DNA of 31,330 nt. Origin: Hymenopellis radicata (Eukaryota > Basidiomycota > Agaricomycetes > Agaricales > Physalacriaceae). The notes under the pieces are model-generated. The model worked only from the letters and a program-made list of their open reading frames with translations. It ran no database searches and was not told the DNA's origin. Positions 11,009 through 21,274 of this stretch are shown piece after piece. A program made the translations under genes and the position numbers. The DNA lies in NCBI GenBank assembly GCA_015501595.1, contig JADNRX010000584.1, forward strand, positions 1 to 31,330. Reading direction: 5' to 3'. The first letter of the stretch is position 1. The number at the start of each line of letters is the position of its first letter.

Positions 11009-11139
11009 AAACGTGTTCGAGGTCTACGATTGTAGCCATTGCAAGTCGTAAAATCGGAGCGCTAGACGTTGGACGCGTGACCGTGATAGATTTTCTCCAG
11101 TGCCAGTCTTCAAGTTTGCTCAAGTCCAGTTATCACCGT

Positions 11140-11775
11140 ACCACCGATGCGTAGTTCCCCAACACGATCCACGGTATACTGCTCGGCGAGCATGGGCGAA
11201 CGCCCCATTTCGATAGTAATGAAGGGAACAGAACGTGTTCAAGATGTCTATCGCCCTCAGGCATCAGCTTTAGCTGGACCGCAATGTAACTAGACACGTA
11301 CAGATAACAGTGTTCCGCTGATTCGAACGAAAATGTCGGAAACACCTTAGAGTATCTTCGAAGGGCTCCATCCGGTCCTTTGGGAAGAATAAAATAAAGC
11401 ATCGTCCGTAGGGCGTACTAGAATTAACATCAGTCTATAGCTAGGGACACCGATCGAGACGCACGTAGCCCACGGTCGATGAATAGTACTGGTGCACGTT
11501 GATCTTAAGTAGCTGGATCTACGTCGCTTCGGAAAGTTGGGATACACCAGGTGCGGAAAAGGTGGCTTCCACCATGCTTGACGTGAACGGATAAGCCGCA
11601 GTGCTATTAGCGTAATCCTGTGGTGCTGTATATCGAACGATCAGACGAGGTGAAGCAATATCGAGTTTGCTAACCACATATCTGTGAAAGCGTCTGAGTG
11701 TCCGTTTAAGCCTGCCGCCCGGGATTTGGGAGATGTGATAAACTGGGGCGAGGGTATGAATGCATCAGAGATAGA
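11140..11775 (-). pseudogene. Unidentified minus-strand coding fragment with an in-frame TAG
   Basis: Reading leftward from about 11775 there is a frame with strongly protein-like sequence, including ISQIPGGRLKRTLRRFHRY, KLDIASPRLIVRYTAPQDY and MVEATFSAPGVSQLSEAT, interrupted by TAG near 11517-11519 and then continuing IQLLKINVHQYYSSTVGYV. After a short candidate intron (about 11405-11435) a second frame follows with LRTMLYFILPKGPDGALRR, FESAEHCYLYVSSYIAVQL and EHVLFPSLLSKWGVRP. I do not recognise the family. It lies between the two copies of the direct repeat, left of the ARF-like gene. Confidence 0.45.
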
Positions 11776-11839
11776 GGCGTCCGATCGCGCGTTGCACGAA
11801 CTGAATAAGCTGGAGCAATTGCTGCCGGAAATATGTTAA
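11656..11839 (+). other. Plus-strand open frame antisense to the minus-strand fragment
   Basis: On the plus strand a frame reads about 60 residues, including VKASECPFKPAARDLGDVI and ASDRALHELNKLEQLLPEIC, to a TAA at 11837-11839. It overlaps the opposite minus-strand frame. Only one of the two is likely to have been coding; the helical leucine-rich end makes this one plausible too. No family recognised. Confidence 0.25.
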
Positions 11840-11965
11840 ACAGTGTTTATTCCAGTAAGCCCTACATCGCTTTTAAGTGAAGGCTAAATAGTCCCTAGCG
11901 CAAAATATCAGTCCATGTTCACTTCAGGTATCGCGCCCGTACCATCTAATTCTTCATCCCCACAA

Positions 11966-13135
11966 TCAAATCCTTCCCACCAAATTTGGCAGCGCCCTCT
12001 TATCGGGGAGCACTACACCCTCTTTGCCCTGCGGACTCATCATCACGTCCTTACTGTAATACCCCTCCTACAACCGTCCCTCAACGAGGTGCCCGTTCAA
12101 AAGCAGGAACCGCAGAAAATCCGAATCCCTGCGCTCAGCAGCATCAGGCAAATTTCGTATCCCGAGATGCACAACTTGTATCCAAAAGTAGGTCATCGTG
12201 ACATGAAACTTGTGTCCGTTTGAAAGCGGGCTCTGCGCGATGAAGCGCTCAATCCCGTCAAATATCATGTTCTTCCCTGTGATCAGCGGTGGCGTCAATG
12301 TTGGCTCAAAGAAGCAGAATACTTGACATACCTTTCTGGCGCCCAAACGTTGTCAAAATTACATAGGCGATGCGGATGTGCGTGTAGTGATCCCACGAGA
12401 AGAGGGTTACATTTTGAAATTGCTCAAGAAACTCAAGTGCTGGAACGTCTGTCTCGGTACGGGCCAGCCATGAGCTGAGAGTATGCGTGTTCGAGAGGGG
12501 ATCTGCCGGAGCGCTGGGAATCGTCTCAGCAGACGGCGACATGGCGTGGATGAGCCAAGTGAAAGCGTCTTCAAGGTTAGCGTCCGCCTGGCGCGTGATG
12601 GAGACCCCAAAAACGAAAGCATTCCGCTCCTTGAGATGAGGAGCGAATTTGGCACGTATCGTGTCTAACGGGATCGTGTTCGGCACATCCTGTTTGGTGG
12701 CTAGACTATAATCTTGGAATGAGAACAGCGCGACAAGGAGAGAAAGAAAAGAGACTCGTACATCAGAACCGGCTTCTCGACATCCACCGACACGAATATC
12801 TTTCTAAACTCCTCCACGCTCTCGTCGAGCCGTAGCGTGTCCGAACTATCCACCAGCCAGACCAACCCTGCTGCGTGGTCTGTATAATACCGCAGCATGC
12901 CATACAGATACTGGATCCCGCATCCCGTGCCGACGTCCCATAGCGTCAGCTTCTTCTTGCCAAATGCGACCGTCTCGACGTTGAAGCCGATGGTGGGTAT
13001 AGTCGTAATCTCTGTACCGGGAAGTTTCAAGTGATATAGGAGGGTCGTTTTGCCGCTGTAGTCGAGCCCGAGGATCACGACGGTGTGCTCGTTGGCGGCG
13101 CTGGGGAAGTAACGCGAAATGAAGGAGGGCAGCAT
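11966..13135 (-). pseudogene. ARF-like small GTPase with C-terminal extension, cut short by a TAG
   Basis: Exons 12762-13135, 12332-12705 and 12068-12276 are joined by 56- and 55-bp GT-AG introns in matching phase and encode 318 aa. The start MLPSFISRYF was chosen because it places the P-loop at the usual distance; an upstream Met at 13240 is less likely. Motifs: P-loop GLDYSGKTT, switch I IPTIGFNVE, G3 region LWDVGTGCG, and G4 as TKQD. Canonical ARFs have WDVGGQ, so the GTPase-assisting Gln is absent; I recall this WDVGTG form in related basidiomycete proteins. A C-terminal helical domain follows (SWDHYTHIRIAYVILTTFGR; FHVTMTYFWIQVVHLGIR). The frame stops at TAG 12068-12070, but the same frame then continues with YYSKDVMMSP and VLPDKRALPNLVGRI to a TGA at 11966-11968, so about 34 codons were lost, probably by TGG to TAG. 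It may still produce a shortened protein. Confidence 0.85.
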
Positions 13136-13356
13136 GTTGCTTTGACGGATGTGTGGATCGTGTATGTGCTTTTGAGAAGAAGATGGCGGGCGTGTTAACA
13201 CGTTGGAGGTGACGCGCTGACATTTTGACAGACAGAGCATAGCTCAATCCCTAGTGCATGACTGAGTGTGATTTAAAAAGCGGTTGCTCTTGGTAACGCG
13301 GACAGCAGAGTCGACATGATGGTGCAGTTGAGAGAAGGAACCCGGCCCGAGGTATC

Positions 13357-13578
13357 CGACGCTCTTCCTTCCTTCCGCCATGACGAGCCAAATCTTGCGA
13401 ACGACTCTTCAAAGAATTAGGGACCGCTGACAGCGCCGACCTCGACTGTTCCGGCGTTCGTAGGACGACTTGCTTAGGACAGCGCGAAAATGACGCGTTT
13501 TAGCAGCTCGGATTACTCCAACGTTGTCGCGGATGGTGAGTGTCTTCCTTGAAGTTATTGGCCGTATACTTAATCGCC
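13357..13578 (+). repeat. Copy B of the dispersed direct repeat
   Basis: Same orientation as copy A (10782-11008). It carries small indels relative to A, a TAG in the frame corresponding to A's open frame, and the same GTGAGTG and GTATACTTAATCGCC landmarks. The pair brackets 11.0-13.36 kb, which holds the unidentified minus-strand fragment and the ARF-like gene. Confidence 0.85.
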
Positions 13579-14170
13579 GAACCTATCGAACATAGCACAC
13601 TCAAAAGGCGACAAATTCGATGATAGGACGCGTCCTCGGCGGCGGCGGCCAGCGCAGATACTAACAAATGTGTGCCTCCTTCATCAACTGTAAAGCTTGA
13701 CCATCTCACTGCAACTTGCGACAGTTCCAGACCACACGCCACATCATGCGCGTAAGGCGAACCTAATTACGGATAACTGTCTATGTTTAATTGACAAACC
13801 GACACGTGCGTGTGAAGTGCGCCCCCGACCTTCCTTGACTCTACCTGTGAGTTGTCGATGTATCCTTCGCGTGAAATGACGGACGCTGATGCACGGGCAG
13901 AATATACATTATTGTTGTATTTTAATGATTGCTCGTATCGACTTGTCGTGTGGCTGCCGTGGTCACGGACAACATGTCGAACAAAAGAGCGGATCCCGCT
14001 TTGTCGGCATATGATCCAGTGTACGAGACACATCGCTCTTTCTGTCCAGGACGCTGCTGCTTCGACCAACATCAACATCAAGTTGAACCGGGATTCGTCT
14101 AGGCGCGGCGGTATGACGGCCAGCGGGAGGACGTCTCGATGTCGTTCACCCTCGACATAAGGCCCATTCT
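13579..14170. other. No gene assigned
   Basis: Short frames on both strands (for example 13767-14081 minus and 13852-14160 plus) show no recognisable content. Apart from a small CGG-rich run at about 13633-13648, I see no repeat or structure. Confidence 0.35.
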
Positions 14171-14910
14171 TGCCCTCACGATGTCTGAAGGCTTCCCAGG
14201 GATCCTCTATTGGCTGGTAAGAATTTTGACCTCCCTTTCCAGCAGGTTGATGGCATACCTACCAACAGACACTACCTGAACCCCGTCCACGATGACCTCA
14301 AAACCTTTAACATGGTAAACTCTTACGCTCTACAAATTAACTCTTCGCTGACGATGATCATCGTTCCACAGGTTCACTCAAGTCAGTCCCTTTCGACTCC
14401 GCGAACTGACACTCGGCTCACCACGATTCTCGAAACTCAAAGCTTCGACTCGCTGTATAAGACGCTGCGATACCGGCCCTTGATTGCCCGTACAATGTCC
14501 TGGACGCTGGCGTGCCTTCGTTACTGAACTGTGAGTCAAACTAACCCTCAACTCTGGCCCATTTGACTCAAAGGGTTACCCAAACCCCAGATCATCGCCT
14601 CAAGAGCCAACAAGGACTATCTTCACTGCGCTTACACTCACCTTCGGCGTCTACGCTACCGCTAATCGGTTTCAAACCCCGAACATCGGCCGACGAGCGT
14701 CTGGCGCGTTGTTGTCCGCAGCGTCGGGATGTCTGGAGCGTACTCGGCCATCTGGGCTGTCAATAGAAGGTTTACATGGTGAACAAGCCATCTACATAGT
14801 ATGGCCGCCGTCGACGCGTTCCTCGTTCCAAGGTGAGATTCTTTATTTTGACCACTTTCTATGTTATCTTACACAACTCTCTAGTTCAAGGTTGAACTTC
14901 GAATGACCGC
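14171..14910 (+). other. Possible decayed plus-strand gene with one hydrophobic segment
   Basis: A frame from about 14560 to 14830 is open and includes TIFTALTLTFGVYATANRF, a plausible membrane helix, then SAASGCLERTRPSGLSIEG and EQAIYIVWPP. Upstream, MSEGFPGILYWL could join across short GT-AG candidates to VDGIPTNRHYLNPVHDDL, but the frames do not agree through to 14560. A donor GTGAGATT at 14834 and acceptor CTCTAG at 14884 are also present. Family unknown. Confidence 0.25.
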
Positions 14911-16029
14911 TCTAGGACGTGATGTTGTGCTACCCGCTGGTCCTCACGCTGTCGGTATGCTTGAATAGCGGATACTCCGCCCACCAGACGTTGCCCGTGT
15001 CTAGTCGGCATGATGTTCAGGATGTCGGCGGGAAGTCCAATCGTTACTTGAACTCTTCGCTGCTCTGAAGGGGACTATTGATGGATGTCTTATCGTCAAG
15101 TATGGGCTTCGTCGGTGCCCTTGACGCGACGGTAAGTAATTATCGTTCTCGTCCCATTTGTCACTTGAACTGACTTCCGAATGTAGACGCGCTTTCCACT
15201 CGTAGCGCTGCACGTCGCGATATGAACGTGTCTTTGACTGTGAGACGGTTTGTGGACGCGGAGTAGGACGAGTGTAGAGTCGACTATGCTCGAACTCTTG
15301 CTCATGTCGTACATCGGGATGACTATTGTTGAGGCTCGGGATTCTCATTGCTGTCATTGAACAGAGGTACGTTGATGATGATGTTGTTTTCATTTCACCA
15401 GGCTCATTGTTCTACGAGGTTTTGTTCATATCTCGTATGAAACACCGTGTTCCACGAAGGACAGAAGGGAGCAGCGGCCTTTGTTGAACGTCAGATCCGA
15501 CGAGGATTTCGACGCAAAAGAGGAACATACCGGAGAAGAACCCGAAACCTAGGCAGCTCAAGACGCCTGTAGTGCATTATTGACAATATTTCGGATATTA
15601 TCGTTGCGACAGATAGTCGCAAAAGCGCTGAACGCCGACCTCCCAGAACTGATCCCGCTCCAGGCGACGTCGTGTCCAGCAAGGCCACGGGCAAGGACGG
15701 CGCCGTCTTCATGCCTTGGTTAGCAGTCACTAGTCAAGGACGTCCAGGGTGCAATCTACACGGCGATCTGGGCGCCTCGAGAGCTCTAAGAAGTAAAATG
15801 AAAAGTTTAGTATTTCCATTGAAATATCAAAACGGGTAAGGACTGACAAAGTATGTGAAAAGCTAGCGATGCAGCCTTTCGGAGGGCGTTCCTGAAGAAA
15901 GATAGCGCCTAATCAGCACGCTATATCGATTCTAACTGGTCAAACGCCCACGAAACAGAACCATAATCCACCCCGGGCGAAGTTGAGCTGGGCGGACATC
16001 CGGACAGCGACGACGGAGTATCTGTGCGT
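14911..16029. other. About 1.1 kb with no gene I can support
   Basis: Plus-strand frames such as the one around 15555-15690 (LLTIFRILSLRQIVAKALNA) have protein-like stretches but are bounded by stops and do not connect. A minus-strand frame 15001-15393 is polar and unrecognised. No repeats noticed. Confidence 0.3.
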
Positions 16030-16215
16030 TTATGGGAGACTAAATAGGTTTAGTAAGTGGCAAGAGATGCATTGTGAACGTTACCTGCGTCCTAGAATGA
16101 AAATGAGCAATTTGAGGTTGGCATGAAAATGTCCAAACTCACCAAAATGGGTTCCCGCTCCGTCTGGGATGAGTGTTGACAGCAAGTACATAACCCGGTC
16201 ACGGAAGCGGTATGT
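16030..16215 (-). other. Candidate terminal exons of an unidentified minus-strand gene
   Basis: On the minus strand the frame YRFRDRVMYLLSTLIPDGAG ends at a GTGAGT donor (exon about 16143-16215). A 7-nt exon (16085-16091) with flanking CTAG acceptor and GTAACG donor and a last short exon ending TAA at 16030-16032 can follow in phase. Upstream sequence near 16255-16290 (EDKDKVQTIRK) also looks coding, but I find no clear acceptor joining it. Family not recognised. Confidence 0.3.
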
Positions 16216-16499
16216 TTTCATTTGTTGAACACCGACCTTGAGGACTTACCTTTTCCGGATGGTCTGGACCTTGTCTTTATCCTCGACGCGTCCCTGAGTC
16301 TATTGGTTGTTTTTTTACGTTGTTCTTCCCCTTCCTCGCGTGTCTGCTCTTCCGATACTGGTCAGTATTTCCGCGGTGTATTCATTGAAGGGTGAGCTTT
16401 ATTTTCTACTGCACCTTTCTCCCTTTCCTCCCCTTTCATACACCGCAAAGCCTTCTTCAGCACTGCGGCTCTGTCGACAGCGGGCCGACCTTGAGCCTA

Positions 16500-17452
16500 C
16501 TTCCAAAGCCCAGTGCTGGAGCTGACTTTTCAGTGTAAGCATTCATCCTGCCCTCATCTCCTCACCACTGCGCATTGCCTAACTTGCACCTTTTTACAGG
16601 TTCACATTGCTGTGGGAGGACGCGGCTTATACTTCTTTCGACTCAAGATGGATTCCAAGCTCACCAAAAGGTCTCCAATATTCGGGACGTCGTAGACAGC
16701 GACGAACTCATATCGAACGGTCCAAGCATTCATACGAGATCTCGTCGACGCTGAGGATCTCGACCTTGAGACTGATGCCGTCCAGGTATGTTACTTTGCC
16801 ACGCTCTCACCGACCTGTCATTTAAGACCTGAAGGTTCTGCCCTGGTGATATGTTGGATGGCGAATTGTCTCCCGACCAAAGTCCTCTCTCAAGATCCCC
16901 CTTCATTGCCGCCAATCATCTTTCAAACGAGATCGAAGTGCTCAAGCAACGGTTGTCGCAAGCACACAGACAGATTGCAACACTCAAAGGTGGTCTCATG
17001 CGCGAGCGGTTGGGTAGAGGCAAGAGTGAGGTAATCGAGGACGAAGACGAGGACGGCTTTGAGGATGTGGAGGACGAGGAGGACGAGAATGTGAAGCCAA
17101 AGGGACAATCACTCCTGTCAAGAGTCGTCAGAGGTCGCGGACGGGGTCGTGGTCGTGGTCGTGGCGGTATGAGTCTGGCTGATCGCATGGCCGCTGCCAG
17201 CAGTCCATCTTCCTTCGACGCATCTCCCAGCCGTCCAGGTCCGGTACCACCCATTCAGTTCCAGGGTGCAGCCGACGACGATATACTTCGCTCGATACCC
17301 CCTCATACCAGCCCGCTACATCAGTCACTCCTTCGTCGGTCGACATCCTCTCTCAAGATCCCCCTTCCTTTCCTCACACTCCATCTCTGCACACCAGCAC
17401 GACCCACTCGCGTATGTCTTTCGCGCTAAAATTAGCCCCACTCGCGGGCGCG
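16500..17452 (+). pseudogene. Coiled-coil, acidic and RGR-rich protein, frame-broken
   Basis: The clearest part, 16851-17290, reads DMLDGELSPDQS, then a coiled coil (NEIEVLKQRLSQAHRQIATL), an acidic run of Glu/Asp at about 17032-17090, an RGRGRGRGRG tract at about 17128-17166, and MSLADRMAAASSPSS. After about 17280 the better frame changes and continues SYQPATSVTPSSVDILSQDP to FALKLAPLAGASS with TAG at about 17459. Upstream, VSNIRDVVDSDELISN (about 16669-16720) and AFIRDLVDAEDLDLETDAVQ (about 16728-16787, followed by a GTATGT donor) lie in different frames. The Arg/Gly tract suggests nucleic-acid binding, and the coiled coil suggests oligomerisation; these are composition-based guesses. At least two frame breaks suggest decay. 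Confidence 0.45.
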
Positions 17453-17459
17453 TCCTCTT

Positions 17460-18365
17460 AGGGCCAGTACACTCTGAGGAGGGAGGTCATCTTCGGGAGC
17501 ATGGGCGGCGACGTTGAGGACAAGTCGGTCGCGAGGAGGTTGATGGGAGGAGAACGTCTTGAGGAGGGTCGTGCGCCAAGTGAGGGGCAGAGCGCTACTC
17601 TCGAGCATGCTTGCGACCCCTGTCATACTCACGCGCGGGACCTTCTTACATGCGCGGAGGCGACTCGCGGGGGCGTCTCTTCCTTCCCCAACGACGACTT
17701 CACCCTCTTCACGTCGCATCACGTCGCCTCTACTCGGCCTATACAATACTTATCAAATTATTTACCTACGCTACTTGTACACCTGTTAAACCGACTTGTT
17801 ATTACAATACTGTGTGTCGTACAAATTAGCTTACCTTTTTGTACCATATCATACATCGAAATAAACCGGTTTCCTTCAGAAACCGTTAGTGCCGTCAATT
17901 CAGAGGTAACAAAAAGTGTTACCTCGCAAGTAATAAATTCAACTTGAATCCGACTTGTCCCAAGGTTGGCCGTGCTGTCAAATCGGTCAAATCCGGTTAA
18001 TGAAAAACCGCCGGTCGCATTACTTACCGTTTGAATGGAGCCGCTGTCCCGCTCTACAACCCCATTCTCGTCAGTCACCAATTAACAGACAGTCAAGTCC
18101 GCCACTTACCGACCAAACGAGCCTGTAGCGCCACCGCAAAGTTCACACTCGGAAAACATGAACAGACATGGCGCGATGTCAAGGCTTACTGCGGTGTCGG
18201 CCTCAATGAGACACATAGAAAAAGTCGAGTTGACCAAAGAGGCTGCGATGAACGCGGTCAACGAGATAGCGCGGCGATACCCCGCAGAACAACCGCAGAA
18301 AGAAGACTTACGGACAACAACTCGATCGCACCCTGCTTGAAAAGACGTCAGTCAACGATCCGAAG
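17460..18365. other. Intergenic stretch with no supported gene
   Basis: Frames on both strands near 17430-17750 are low-information (Ser/Arg/Pro-rich). 17750-18010 is AT-richer and holds a small hairpin annotated separately. A plus-strand frame at 18158-18340 is anonymous. Confidence 0.35.
17903..17925. repeat. 8-bp perfect hairpin
   Basis: Arms GAGGTAAC and GTTACCTC are exact reverse complements around a 7-base A-rich loop. It sits between the two coding-like regions and could be a transcription-related or random palindrome. Confidence 0.7.
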
Positions 18366-19106
18366 AGGAAGAGCGCCGACGTACTAGTCAGCACGGCGCC
18401 GACGACCATCAAGATCTGTTAAACTATCAATCGTGATCAAGAAACACACGTAGGAGGTACCTATTGTTCAAGTCGCAGGCGGCGTCGACAAAGATCTTCA
18501 GCAACAAGGGCGTCGTCATGGTCGAGGCTGATAAAGGGTTAGTAAATGTCCAAGATGGAACAAGAGGCGGCGAACATACCGGAGGCTCAAGATTCGACAA
18601 GACCAAGGCATCGTCGATGAATACCGTTGCCATCGCGCGCCGTAGTCGTTATCAAAGTCGAGGCTGATCAAAGGTTAGTCGATGTTAAAAGACATCAAGC
18701 CGGTGAAGACCTACAGTGTATGATGACCAGCATAGCCAAGTGAGGTTGGTGTCTGCCCCAAATAGTTAGTGTCGACGAAGAAGCAAGACAACGACGAGCA
18801 GAACACACCTTAGCGCGATGTCGGAGCAGGATAATGCTGAAAGTAGTTAGTAATTGACAAGCACAACGAAGGGAAGACATACTCGATAGCGAAGAACAGC
18901 GACACGTCCCGAGAGGATGTGGTCGGCGGGGTCAAGTCCGAAGGTACCCATGTCTTGATGGTGGTGAAGGATCTAAAGACAAGTCATCAACATCAGTCAA
19001 GGCCAATCCACGCAAAAAGATCAACATACCCAACGTCAACAGCGAGGCCGATGAAAATGAAGGCGCGACTAACCGAGAGTAACGAGAAGGAAACGTGAAG
19101 GTAGGT
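18365..19106 (-). pseudogene. Well-spliced minus-strand exon series with hydrophobic segments, unidentified membrane-like protein
   Basis: Exons 19030-19106, 18883-18972 and a 28-nt exon (about 18811-18838) join through canonical introns in matching phase to read SFSLLSVSRAFIFIGLAVDVG, then SFTTIKTWVPSDL, then SLFFAIDIILLRHRAK. Further left, more exon-like blocks end at GTATGT/GTACCT donors and begin after ATCAG/ACAG acceptors, including a hydrophobic block ILMVVGAVLTSTSALFLFGS at about 18345-18400. Two neighbouring blocks (about 18511-18550 and 18641-18684) are diverged copies of each other. The pattern recalls basidiomycete multi-pass membrane proteins, but I cannot name the family, and later joins show stops, so decay is likely. 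Confidence 0.4.
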
Positions 19107-19402
19107 CTAAAGGATGGTCAGTAAACCAACCAACACGTGTGCACCGAAAGTTCATGTCGAATATGTTGGCGAAGTCGTCCCGCGTTACGATGTGAGCCAA
19201 CAGAAGGCGTCAAGAGCCATCAAACAGTCGAATTCCGACGTCCCGACATCCTGATCAACGCGCCAAACGATAAGCCCAAGTTCGAACATGATGGCATGAA
19301 GACACTACCCGACGGACATGATGACGAGCTCGCGATCCCGACGAGGGCGGCATTACGACGTCAAAGACACGACTGACGGCGTCGACATCGTGGTCGTAGT
19401 GG

Positions 19403-19813
19403 ATGGGAGAGGCGAGTGAGAGTGGGGGGAAAGGAAGAATGAAATGGGTGTACACCCATTTCGTCCAGGGTTATATCCAAAGATATCTCGGGCCAGATCC
19501 AGATCTGACCAAATCCATTCAGCGGTCATTCGAGGGTTATTACGCCGCTGTTTCCAGGCCATCACTTTGGCTTTGTCAACCGAATTTGCGGAATGTCGGA
19601 ATTCGCGCCACACGTAAGTTGGTTTTTAGAATGTTGTTCAATCGAAAGTATAACGACCCGAATAACATGGCGGTGAGTCGAGTAGTGTTGAAAGAGCATC
19701 TGGAAGAAGTATCAGGCCGTCGGTGCGAGATAATAGAAGCAAGTCGAACACACCTCAAAATCCAACAAGTCCTAAATCGAGATCTCGTCAACGCGCAAAC
19801 ACTGCTTGAATAA
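19403..19813 (+). other. Open frame of 136 codons, unrecognised
   Basis: The frame runs MGEASESGG...NAQTLLE to TAA at 19811-19813. It includes VYTHFVQGYIQRYLGPDPDL and the helical end VVLKEHLEEVSGRRCEIIEA. No intron is needed. It overlaps minus-strand frames, has no clear family, and may be chance. Confidence 0.3.
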
Positions 19814-19929
19814 AACGCTCGCGGATCCATATAATTGTCGAATCCGCGTTCCATTCCATGGTAACGCCGCCACGTAAAGGAAGACATCATACAAGGGTGT
19901 CCACGGCGCGAACTTCAAGATGGTGTTCC

Positions 19930-20980
19930 AATCACAAGACCGCGAGGACTGCAGATCTCAATGCATCTAGAAGAAAGTCTATTGATATAATGAGCCGTCA
20001 TACTCGAAATGCGGGCACATACCTCTGTTGAATGGAAATACAATTCCGAGTCCGCATTGAGTTTTGAATTGTCTTGCCGAGGATTTCGCCCTGAGCGAAG
20101 CATCCAGACTCCAGAGTATTGTAGCGGCAAGCTCCTCTAACGCCGAGGAGGGATTTCCCACAGGAATGACGTCCAGATCGAAACGAGATGAGGGATGGAG
20201 GCAAGTGTGCAAGGCCGCGTCAGCCAAGTTCCCAGGCCGTCGGTCCCGACACGATAAGATTGCCTTCAAGAGGCACCCGTAGAGCTCGTCATAGATAATA
20301 AAAGTCGAAATTGACGGAAACGGAACGCGAGATCAAGCTGAAAGTGGAAGAGGACGTCTAAATATAAGACGGTCAACAACATTGTTGAACAACGAGTAAG
20401 ACCATCGCTTACCGGTACGTAGTCGAGGGATGAGGATAAAGAGTCCGTGGTGGTACAGTCAAAGTCTTGAATGGATGATTCGTGGTGTCTGAGTAAAGGT
20501 AAGTCAAAGAACAAACAATTCGAACATGGACTTACCGTGGTGACCGAGAGCAATGTCGTCAAGCTTCAAGTCGATCGCAGTTGAAGGCGTCAGTGATGTC
20601 CTTCGGGAAGTGCAGCAGCGATAGCGGGGGCCGGCGACCTACGAAACACACCCGACTATTAGTCCAAGTCGAACAGCAAGAAGTTGAACTTACCATGGGC
20701 GGTATGTTGACGGCGACGTCCCCGCTTTGAGTGGTTTCCAGACAAGCGCGCCATAAGAAGACCCACGCAAAGCGTCCCGACACCTGCCCAACAATGAGCG
20801 GAAAGTCCAACACGACAGTGAGGAAATGACCCACCCGACAAGATGAGCCGACGATCCCAATATAGGCAGACACGGTAACCAGTTCAAATGTAGTCAGACT
20901 AATAAAAGAACAAGTCAAACAAGCAGCCGTACAAGAGTAAAACGAACATACTATACAAAGGTAAGCAGATCGACGTCGTC
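19930..20980 (-). other. Further minus-strand exon-like blocks, unidentified
   Basis: The best block, 20025-20270, reads ALHTCLHPSSRFDLDVIPVG, then LEELAATILWSLDASLRAK up to an AG|GTATGT-like donor near 20023. Upstream blocks at about 20411-20486, 20532-20639, 20697-20770 and 20822-20886 each have plausible acceptor and donor sites, and one encodes YRVCLYWDRRLIL. These may be 5' exons of the membrane-like gene to the left or a separate gene; an internal TGA in the first block argues for decay. Confidence 0.3.
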
Positions 20981-21132
20981 CTAGTTGATGTCGTCCGAGT
21001 TGAATCTACGCCAAGTCGCGATATGTTTATGATGTAGGAGGCGGCGACGACGACAGCAACGAGTCGATGCTGGAGAGAAGTACCACGAAGCGGTACAATC
21101 CCGACGTCCCGAAGTTGAAGGCTGGCGACGAT

Positions 21133-21153
21133 GGTAGGTAGGTAGGTAGGTGG
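21133..21153. repeat. (GGTA)n microsatellite
   Basis: Four GGTA units followed by GGTGG lie about 120 bases upstream of the Argonaute start codon. Confidence 0.9.
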
Positions 21154-21274
21154 TGGAAGGAGAAAGATGCACTGCCGCTTTTGGACTTGGATGTGATCGA
21201 CACTCTGAACTTGCTTCCTCCCATCACTTAATATAACTGACCGAAATCACTTTGAATATCTCTACATCTCCACC

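Noticed and set aside
13000..13135. Upstream start at 13240 for the ARF-like gene
   Set aside because: It would add 35 residues without family likeness before the usual short N-terminus; the Met at 13133-13135 fits the expected distance to the P-loop.
10782..13578. LTR retrotransposon with 220-bp LTRs
   Set aside because: No gag or pol-like coding, primer-binding site, polypurine tract or TG...CA ends were seen, and the repeats contain exon-like sequence.
18200..21200. CRISPR-like or regularly spaced repeat array
   Set aside because: The recurring short words are splice-site contexts and one duplicated exon unit. There is no constant repeat or spacer length, and the window is eukaryotic.
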